From assembly GCA_029077775.1 (NCBI GenBank), contig JAQNCU010000036.1, positions 1 through 13,621 on the forward strand: DNA of 13,621 nt. Reading direction: 5' to 3'. A program made the position numbers and the translations under genes. The first letter of the stretch is position 1; each line of letters opens with the position of its first letter. Shown here piece after piece: positions 8,030-13,621 of this stretch. The notes under the pieces are model-generated. The model worked only from the letters and a program-made list of their open reading frames with translations. It had not been told where the DNA came from and did not search any database. The DNA comes from Acidocella sp. (lineage in GTDB: Bacteria > Pseudomonadota > Alphaproteobacteria > Acetobacterales > Acetobacteraceae).

Positions 8030-8067
8030 GCAGCCTTTCCCCCATTCGCATGGCGCCCGCCACATGA
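8026..8067 (+). other. Possible 13-codon mini-ORF bridging nuoI and nuoJ
   Basis: The 34 bases between nuoI and nuoJ are spanned by a short frame. ATG at 8026 overlaps the nuoI stop as ATGA. It reads MSSLSPIRMAPAT, and its TGA at 8065-8067 overlaps the nuoJ ATG (8064) as ATGA. The nuoJ start has no ribosome binding site of its own. This could let ribosomes that finish nuoI re-start on the mini-ORF and then on nuoJ. The peptide itself looks functionless. The arrangement is read directly from the sequence; the role is inference, and chance is a real alternative. Confidence 0.3.
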
Positions 8068-8711
8068 TCATCAACCTCGCCTTCGATGTGTTCGCGGCCA
8101 TTCTGTTGCTGTCCGCCGGAATGGTGGTCAGCAGCCGAAACCCCGTGCACTCGGTCCTGTTCCTCATCCTCGCCTTCATCAACGCCGCCATCCTGTTCCT
8201 CATCGCGGGCGCTGAGTTTCTGGCCATGGTGCTGGTCATTGTTTATGTCGGCGCGGTCGCGGTGTTGTTCCTGTTCGTGGTCATGATGCTCGATGTCGAT
8301 TTCGCGGCCTTGGCCGAGGGCGTGCAGCGTTATGCCCCCATCGGCGCGCTGGTTGGCCTCGTGTTGCTCATCGAGCTTGGCATGGTCGCCGTCGGCTGGA
8401 CCATCGCCCCCGGTGCCGCCGCCGCCCGGCTCGCGCCCATGGCGGGCGGCCTCACCGACACCCAGGCATTGGGCGCGCTTATTTACACGCGGTATCTGGT
8501 GTTGTTTCAGCTCTCGGGCGTGGTCCTGCTGGTCGCCATGATCGGTGCGATACTGCTCACCCACCGGGAGCGTAAACGCGCCAAAACGCAAAATCTCGAT
8601 GCCCAGCACCGCCGTATGCCTGCGGACACGCTGCGCCTGGTCACCGCCGAACTTGGCCAGGGGGTGAGCCTTCCCAGCCCCGCCCCCACCCCCGCGAAGG
8701 AGGAGGTTTAA
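8064..8711 (+). CDS. nuoJ: NADH-quinone oxidoreductase subunit J
   Basis: This 215-residue membrane subunit has five predicted helices (about 2-21, 28-48, 51-76, 93-112 and 145-166). It lies between NuoA/H and NuoK and takes part in coupling quinone chemistry to proton pumping. The conserved third helix reads GAEFLAMVLVIVYVGAVAVL, the segment that holds the pi-bulge in known structures; VYVGAVAVLFLFVVMML is diagnostic. The C-terminal 50 residues are polar and proline-containing, as is usual for alphaproteobacterial NuoJ. ATG 8064 yields the standard beginning MIINLAFDVFAAILLLSAG. No ribosome binding site precedes it, and longer in-frame starts lie inside nuoI. The last codons (AKEEV) carry the strong ribosome binding site of nuoK. 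Confidence 0.96.
   Translation: MIINLAFDVFAAILLLSAGMVVSSRNPVHSVLFLILAFINAAILFLIAGAEFLAMVLVIVYVGAVAVLFLFVVMMLDVDFAALAEGVQRYAPIGALVGLVLLIELGMVAVGWTIAPGAAAARLAPMAGGLTDTQALGALIYTRYLVLFQLSGVVLLVAMIGAILLTHRERKRAKTQNLDAQHRRMPADTLRLVTAELGQGVSLPSPAPTPAKEEV
8701..8706 (+). promoter_or_regulatory. Strong ribosome binding site of nuoK
   Basis: AGGAGG, within a longer AAGGAGGAGG run, stands 7 bases before the nuoK ATG at 8714. It is the best match to the 16S rRNA 3' end that I see in the window and lies inside the last codons of nuoJ. Confidence 0.85.
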
Positions 8712-8713
8712 GC

Positions 8714-9022
8714 ATGCCGGTCGCCTTGTCGCACTACCTCGTGGTCTCAGGCTTGTTGTTCGTGATCGGCATTTTCGGCATCTTCATGAACCGCAAGAAC
8801 ATCATCATCATCATGATGTCGATCGAGCTGATCCTGCTCGCCGCCAACCTCAACTTCGTCGCCTTTTCAGCCGCGCTTCACGACATGGTCGGCCAGGTTT
8901 TTACCATGTTCGTGCTCACCGTCGCGGCGGCGGAGGCCGCCATCGGGCTTGCCATTCTGGTGGTCTATTTCCGCAATCGCGGCTCGATCGAGGTCGAGGA
9001 CGTGACCTTGATGAAGGGTTGA
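8714..9022 (+). CDS. nuoK: NADH-quinone oxidoreductase subunit K
   Basis: This 102-residue protein has three transmembrane helices (about 6-25, 30-53 and 63-85) and is related to MrpC of Na+/H+ antiporters. It carries two membrane-embedded glutamates of the proton path: E38 in IIMMSIELILLAANLNF and E74 in VAAAEAAIGLAILV, matching E36 and E72 of the E. coli protein by position. The helix 1-2 loop FMNRKNIIII is typical. The length is the usual 100-102. ATG 8714 follows nuoJ by two bases and has the strongest ribosome binding site in the window. The stop TGA is one base before the nuoL ATG. Confidence 0.98.
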   Translation: MPVALSHYLVVSGLLFVIGIFGIFMNRKNIIIIMMSIELILLAANLNFVAFSAALHDMVGQVFTMFVLTVAAAEAAIGLAILVVYFRNRGSIEVEDVTLMKG

Positions 9023-9023
9023 T

Positions 9024-10967
9024 ATGTTAAGCTTGCTCGCCGTCCTGGCTCCGCTCGCGGGGGCCGCCATATCCGGGCTCGGCCGCCCGTTTCTCGGTAA
9101 ATCGCTGGCGATCGCCGCCAGCATCGCTTTCATGCTGGTCTCAGCGGCGGCGGGCATTGGCGCGCTGGTCCTGTTCATCCATGCTGGGCCATCATCCCCG
9201 TCTGGCTTTGCCACCACCACGCTACCCATCGCCACCTGGATCTCGGTCGGCCAATTCACCCCTGGCTGGTCGCTCCGCCTGGACATGCTGAGCATGGTCA
9301 TGGTCGCCATGGTCAGCTTCGTCTCCATGCTCATCCATCTCTATAGCGCCGGCTACATGGCGCATGATAAATCCGTGCCGCGCTTCTTCGCCTATCTCTC
9401 GCTGTTCACCTTCGCGATGCTGATGCTGGTCACCGCCGCTAACCTGCTGCAGTTGTTCTTCGGCTGGGAAGGCGTGGGCCTCGTCTCCTATCTCCTCATC
9501 GGTTATTGGTATGAGCGTCCAGCCGCCAATGCCGCCGCCATCAAGGCGTTTATCGTCAACCGCGTGGGCGATCTCGGCTTCGCCATCGGCATCGCCATGG
9601 TCTATCTCGTGTTCCATTCGGTCGATTTCTCCATCATCTTCGCCGCCATCCCGGCGCATCTGGCTGACCGTTACAGCCTGTTCGGCACCAGTTTTCCGGC
9701 GCTGGAGGTCATCGCCTTCCTGCTGTTCATCGGGGCCATGGGTAAATCGGCGCAATTATTCCTGCACACCTGGCTGGCCGACGCCATGGAGGGGCCAACC
9801 CCGGTCTCCGCCCTTATCCACGCCGCCACCATGGTTGCCGCGGGCGTGTTTCTCGTCGCGCGCATGTCGCCGCTGATTAACGCAGCCCCGGTCGCCATGG
9901 ATGCCATCACCATCATCGGGGCCTCCACCGCCTTGTTCGCGGACACCATCGGTTGCGTGCAGAACGACATCAAGCGCATCATCGCCTATTCCACCTGCTC
10001 GCAGCTTGGCTACATGTTCCTCGCCGCCGGTCTTGGCGCCTATCCGGTAGCGATGTTTCACCTCATCAACCACGCTTTTTTCAAGGCGCTATTGTTTCTC
10101 GCCGCCGGGTCGGTGATCCACGCCATGTCCGATGAACAGGATATTCGCCTCATGGGCGGGCTGGCGCGCAAATTGCCGGTCACCTGGGTGGTTATGCTCA
10201 TCGGCGCGCTGGCGCTGGCGGGCATCCCGCCTTTCGCCGGGTATTATTCCAAGGACGCGATCCTCGCCACCGCGTTCAACACGGGCACCGCCATCGGCTT
10301 TTACGGCTGGGCCTGTGGCACGCTCACCGCCGGGCTTACGGCCTTTTACATCGCCCGGCTGTTTCTGCTCACCTTCCACGGGGCGTCGCGCGCGCCCAAA
10401 CATGTCCAGGACCATGTGCATGAGAGCCCGGCGGTGATGCTGGCCCCGCTCATCATCCTGGCCATTGGCGCGGCGTCCAGCGGTATATTGTTGCGGGCGG
10501 ATTTTATCGGCGCGCCTTCCACCGCTTTCTGGGGTGCCAGCATCGCCACGCCCGCATCGGCCATGGCCGCCATGCAGCACCACGCGCCTGGCCTTGCGGC
10601 ATCGGCCCCGCTGCTGGCCTCGCTGGGCGGCCTGTTGCTCGCCTTTATCTTCTATGTCCTGGCCCCGGCCGCGCCCATGCGGCTCGCCCAGGCTTTGGCC
10701 CCGCTTTACCGGTTCCTGCTCAACAAATGGTATTTTGACGAGCTTTATGACGCGCTCTTCGTCAAACCATCCCTTCGCCTCGCCAAATTCGCCTGGCATT
10801 TCGCCGATGAACAGGTGATCGACGGCATCCCCTCCAGCCTCGCGGCGCTCACGGCAGATGCTTCCAGCCAAACCGTGCGCCTGCAAACCGGTTCCATCGC
10901 GCTCTATGCTTTCATCATGCTGGCCGGGCTGCTCGGCTTCCTCAGCCTTTTCCTGTGGGTCCGCTGA
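9024..10967 (+). CDS. nuoL: NADH-quinone oxidoreductase subunit L (distal antiporter-like pump)
   Basis: This 647-residue protein is the distal proton-pumping subunit, with 14 antiporter-like helices plus the long lateral helix and a final transmembrane anchor. Key charged residues are present: E149 (LFFGWEGVGLVSY), K241 (GAMGKSAQLFLHTWL), H266 (VSALIHAATMV), K354 (AFFKALLF) and K410 (GYYSKDAIL). These are equivalents of the glutamate, lysines and histidine important in the E. coli protein. DIKRIIAYSTCSQLGYM (315-331) is the family signature. NKWYFDELYDALFVKP near the C-terminus precedes the lateral helix, and the protein ends in a hydrophobic anchor (FIMLAGLLGFLSLFLWVR). The ATG follows nuoK by one base and has AAGGG five bases upstream. 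Four bases separate its stop from nuoM. Confidence 0.98.
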   Translation: MLSLLAVLAPLAGAAISGLGRPFLGKSLAIAASIAFMLVSAAAGIGALVLFIHAGPSSPSGFATTTLPIATWISVGQFTPGWSLRLDMLSMVMVAMVSFVSMLIHLYSAGYMAHDKSVPRFFAYLSLFTFAMLMLVTAANLLQLFFGWEGVGLVSYLLIGYWYERPAANAAAIKAFIVNRVGDLGFAIGIAMVYLVFHSVDFSIIFAAIPAHLADRYSLFGTSFPALEVIAFLLFIGAMGKSAQLFLHTWLADAMEGPTPVSALIHAATMVAAGVFLVARMSPLINAAPVAMDAITIIGASTALFADTIGCVQNDIKRIIAYSTCSQLGYMFLAAGLGAYPVAMFHLINHAFFKALLFLAAGSVIHAMSDEQDIRLMGGLARKLPVTWVVMLIGALALAGIPPFAGYYSKDAILATAFNTGTAIGFYGWACGTLTAGLTAFYIARLFLLTFHGASRAPKHVQDHVHESPAVMLAPLIILAIGAASSGILLRADFIGAPSTAFWGASIATPASAMAAMQHHAPGLAASAPLLASLGGLLLAFIFYVLAPAAPMRLAQALAPLYRFLLNKWYFDELYDALFVKPSLRLAKFAWHFADEQVIDGIPSSLAALTADASSQTVRLQTGSIALYAFIMLAGLLGFLSLFLWVR

Positions 10968-10971
10968 TCAC

Positions 10972-12504
10972 ATGAACCAAGCCGGTTTCCCCATCCTCTC
11001 ACTGCTCACCTTCTTGCCGCTCGGCGGGGTGTTCTACATCGTCACCTTGCGCGGGACCGAGGCCGAGATCGCCCGCAACGCGCGGTTCGCCGCACTTTGG
11101 AGCAGCCTGATCGGCCTGGCGCTCGGCATCTATCTCTGGGTCATCTTCAACCCCGCCATTCCCGGTTACCAGATGGTTGAAACCCTGCCCTGGCTGTCTG
11201 GCATCGGCGTGGAATACCGTATGGGGGTCGATGGCATCAGCCTGTTCCTCATCCTGCTCACGGTCTTTCTCACCCCCATCGCCATCATCTCCAGCTGGTC
11301 GATCACCACCCGCGTGCGGGAATTCATGGTCGCCTTCCTGCTGCTGGACACCATGACCATAGGCATGTTCGCAGCCGCTGATTTGCTGGTGTTCTACATT
11401 TTTTTCGAGGCCGTGCTGATCCCGATGTACCTTATCATCGGCGTCTGGGGTGGGGAGCGTCGGGTCATCGCCGCTGTTAAATTCTTCCTGTTCACCCTTG
11501 CGGGCTCGCTTTTCATGCTGCTCGCCATCGTCTGGATCTGGCGCAGCACGGGCACCACGGACATCGCCACATTGCTGCACACACGAATCCCGCCCGCCGC
11601 GCAAACCTGGCTGTTCCTCGCCTTCCTCGCCTCTTTCGGGGTTAAGGCGGCGGTCTGGCCGCTGCATACCTGGTTGCCGGATGCTTATGGCGAGGCCCCG
11701 CTGCCAGGCACCATCATGCTCGCTGCCGTGCTGTCAAAAATGGGGGCTTACGGGTTTCTGCGCTTTGCCGTGCCCATGCTGCCGCAGGCATCCGCCGTCG
11801 CCGCGCCACTGATGTTCACGCTCGGCGTCGTCGCGGTTGTTTACGTCTCCTATGTCGCTTTGGCGCAGACCGACATGAAGCGCATGATCGCCTATTCCTC
11901 GGTCGCGCATATGGGCGTCATCATCATCGGCATCTTCACCTTTACGGTTGAGGGGATCGAGGGTGCGCTGTTCCAGATGCTCTCGCACGGTGTTGTCATC
12001 GCCGGGCTGTTCATCTGCACGGGCGTGCTGCTCGCCAGGGGGGAGAGCCTGAGTTTCTCGCGCCTCGGCGGTCTCGCCGCCAAAATGCCGGTCTATGCGG
12101 CGCTGCTGATGCTGTTCTCGCTCGGCAATCTCGGCATGCCCGGCACATCCGGGTTCGTGGGGGAGATTCTGGTCATCATCGGGGCCATCCAGGTGAATTT
12201 CTGGGTCGCTCTGTTGGGGGCGGCGGGCATGGTGCTGGCGGCGGCCTATATGCTGCTGCTGGTGCGTAAGGTTCTGTTCGACAAGCAAGCCGGCCCAGCC
12301 CGGGCCAGCTTGCGTGATCTGACCGTCGCGGAATACGCCATGCTCGTGCCGCTCGCCATCATGGTCCTCTGGCTCGGCATCTACCCCATCAGCTTCACCC
12401 GTAATTTCGCGGCACCGGTGCAGGCCATGGTCGCCGCGCATGTCGCCGCGCTTGCCCCCACCACCGCCCCCGCCACTGCCTTGGCCATGGTGACCACCAA
12501 ATGA
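10972..12504 (+). CDS. nuoM: NADH-quinone oxidoreductase subunit M (antiporter-like pump)
   Basis: This 510-residue membrane subunit has about 14 helices and is the middle pump between NuoL and NuoN. E146 (FYIFFEAVLIPMYLIIG), K225 (SFGVKAAVWPLHTWLPDA), K256 (VLSKMGAYGF) and E398 (GTSGFVGEIL) fill the positions of the essential charged residues of the family. DMKRMIAYSSVAHMG (301-315) is the signature shared with antiporter subunits. The segment after the pump lysine reads WLPDAYGEAPLPGTIML; the usual form is WLPDAHxxAPTAGSV, so a normally conserved His is Tyr239 here. ATG 10972 lies four bases after nuoL and has no clear ribosome binding site. A longer in-frame ATG at 10858 falls inside nuoL and is rejected. 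The stop overlaps nuoN as ATGA. Confidence 0.98.
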   Translation: MNQAGFPILSLLTFLPLGGVFYIVTLRGTEAEIARNARFAALWSSLIGLALGIYLWVIFNPAIPGYQMVETLPWLSGIGVEYRMGVDGISLFLILLTVFLTPIAIISSWSITTRVREFMVAFLLLDTMTIGMFAAADLLVFYIFFEAVLIPMYLIIGVWGGERRVIAAVKFFLFTLAGSLFMLLAIVWIWRSTGTTDIATLLHTRIPPAAQTWLFLAFLASFGVKAAVWPLHTWLPDAYGEAPLPGTIMLAAVLSKMGAYGFLRFAVPMLPQASAVAAPLMFTLGVVAVVYVSYVALAQTDMKRMIAYSSVAHMGVIIIGIFTFTVEGIEGALFQMLSHGVVIAGLFICTGVLLARGESLSFSRLGGLAAKMPVYAALLMLFSLGNLGMPGTSGFVGEILVIIGAIQVNFWVALLGAAGMVLAAAYMLLLVRKVLFDKQAGPARASLRDLTVAEYAMLVPLAIMVLWLGIYPISFTRNFAAPVQAMVAAHVAALAPTTAPATALAMVTTK

Positions 12505-13621
12505 ACATGCTCCTGCCTTATCTCCCTGGCCTTATCCTCGGCCTTGGCGGCATGGTGTTGCTGCTCGGCGGCGTGCTCGCCCGGGGAGATACAACAACGC
12601 CCTGCACCGTCGGTGCCATCATCACCCTGGCGCTTGCCGGCCTCGCCACGCTCTCGGCCCCAAGCGGCCTCGTCGCGGGCGGGCTGTTCAGCATCTCTGC
12701 CTTCTCACGCTATGCCGATCTATTGGTGTTCCTGGCCGCCGCGCTGGCCCTGATTTTGGCGCTCGATGACAACCGGCGTGAGGGCATCGCACGGTTTGAA
12801 TACCCTATTCTCGTCATCTTCGCGGTGCTCGGTATGGTGGTCATGATCTCGGCTGCAGACCTCATGATTCTCTATATCGGGTTCGAGCTGCAATCCCTGG
12901 CCCTGTATATTTGCGCCGCCATGGCGCGGGACCGCCTGCGCTCGTCGGAGGCCGGGTTGAAATATTTCGTCCTCGGCGCGCTCGCTTCCGGCCTTCTCAT
13001 CTACGGCATCTCGCTGGTTTATGGCTTCGCGGGCACCACCAGCTTTGTCGGCCTTGCCGCCATTTTGCACGGCCAGGCCGGGTACGGCACCGTTATCGGC
13101 GTGGTCTTTGTCCTGGTCGGCCTCGCCTTCAAAATCTCCGCCGCCCCGTTCCATATGTGGGCGCCGGATGTGTATGAGGGCGCGCCTACTTCCGTAACAG
13201 CTCTCTTCGCCACCGCGCCGAAGGCCGCCGCCATGGCGCTGTTCCTTTCGGTGATGGCCGGGCCGTTCGGGCATCTCACCGGCCAGTGGTCGGCGCTGAT
13301 CCAGATCCTGGCGGTGCTCTCCATGGTCATCGGCGCGCTCGCCGCCATCGGCCAGAGCAATATCAAGCGCCTGCTGGCCTATTCCTCGATCAGCCATATG
13401 GGCTACGCGCTGATGGGCCTGGCCACCGGCACGGTGGACGGCATCCAGGCCAGCCTGGTCTATATCGCCATCTATGTGGTGATGTCCTTCGGCGTCTTCG
13501 GCTGCGTGGTGGCGATGCGCCGCAACGGCCAATCTGTGGAGAAGATCAGCGATCTCGCCGGTCTCGCCTCCGAGCATCCTGGCTTTGCCTTCGCTATGGC
13601 GGTGTTCATGTGGTCCATGGC
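12501..13621 (+). CDS. nuoN: NADH-quinone oxidoreductase subunit N, N-terminal part (cut by window end)
   Basis: The frame opens at ATG 12501, overlapping the nuoM stop (ATGA), and stays open to the last base of the window, giving 373 residues. This is the third antiporter-like pump, next to NuoK. E129 (LYIGFELQSLALYI), K211 in LAFKISAAPFHMWAPDVYEG, and K241 (TAPKAAAMALF) match the conserved glutamate and lysines. KISAAPFHMWAPDVYEGAPT is nearly diagnostic for NuoN. NIKRLLAYSSISHMGYALMG (287-306) is the shared antiporter signature. Only a weak GGTGA precedes the start, so translation is probably coupled to nuoM. A second in-frame ATG two codons on (12507) is possible. About a quarter of the protein and the end of the operon lie beyond the window. 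Confidence 0.97.
   Translation, partial: MNMLLPYLPGLILGLGGMVLLLGGVLARGDTTTPCTVGAIITLALAGLATLSAPSGLVAGGLFSISAFSRYADLLVFLAAALALILALDDNRREGIARFEYPILVIFAVLGMVVMISAADLMILYIGFELQSLALYICAAMARDRLRSSEAGLKYFVLGALASGLLIYGISLVYGFAGTTSFVGLAAILHGQAGYGTVIGVVFVLVGLAFKISAAPFHMWAPDVYEGAPTSVTALFATAPKAAAMALFLSVMAGPFGHLTGQWSALIQILAVLSMVIGALAAIGQSNIKRLLAYSSISHMGYALMGLATGTVDGIQASLVYIAIYVVMSFGVFGCVVAMRRNGQSVEKISDLAGLASEHPGFAFAMAVFMWSM

Noticed and set aside
8801..8818. Trinucleotide repeat, four ATC then two ATG, in nuoK
   Set aside because: It encodes the IIIIMM stretch of a conserved hydrophobic helix (RKNIIII), so protein constraint explains it. It is too short to suggest repeat-driven phase variation.
12720..13577. 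A 285-codon open frame on the - strand opposite nuoN
   Set aside because: It is rich in His, Asp, Gly and Arg, as expected when hydrophobic codons are read from the other strand. The + strand carries a convincing NuoN.

Overview
This window is almost entirely one gene cluster: the nuo operon for respiratory complex I, the proton-pumping NADH:quinone oxidoreductase (NDH-1). All genes are on the + strand in the order nuoA-B-C-D-E-F-G-H-I-J-K-L-M-N. The window opens inside the last codons of nuoA and closes inside nuoN, so twelve genes are complete and two are cut by the window edges. The promoter and the terminator must both lie outside.

The DNA is GC-rich. NuoC and NuoD are separate proteins, NuoG lacks the extra N7 cluster cysteines, and NuoI is the short form of about 162 residues that ends in the GDRWE region. 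Together these point to an alphaproteobacterium. Overall sequence character suggests Rhodospirillales, perhaps Acetobacteraceae, but that family call comes from memory of homologues and is only tentative.

Layout: positions 1-135 hold the NuoA C-terminus. Positions 140-3147 hold the connecting/quinone module subunits NuoB, NuoC and NuoD plus NuoE. Positions 3137-6494 hold NuoF and NuoG of the NADH-oxidising module. Positions 6491-9022 hold NuoH, the ferredoxin-like NuoI, and the small membrane subunits NuoJ and NuoK. Positions 9024-13621 hold the three antiporter-like pump subunits NuoL, NuoM and NuoN (partial). Electrons run NADH -> FMN (NuoF) -> Fe-S clusters in NuoF/E, NuoG, NuoI and NuoB -> quinone at the NuoD/NuoB/NuoH interface. 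The energy is passed through NuoA/J/K to the pumps in NuoN/M/L. All expected cluster ligands and the main charged pump residues are visible.

Packing is extreme. Several neighbours share start and stop bases (ATGA or GTGA), nuoE and nuoF overlap by 11 bases, and the longest non-coding gaps are about 35 bases. No RNA gene, mobile element, CRISPR array or long intergenic region is present, and I see no new biological system. The two points most worth a second look are a possible 13-codon mini-ORF that bridges nuoI and nuoJ by two ATGA overlaps, and a Tyr in NuoM where the family normally has His.
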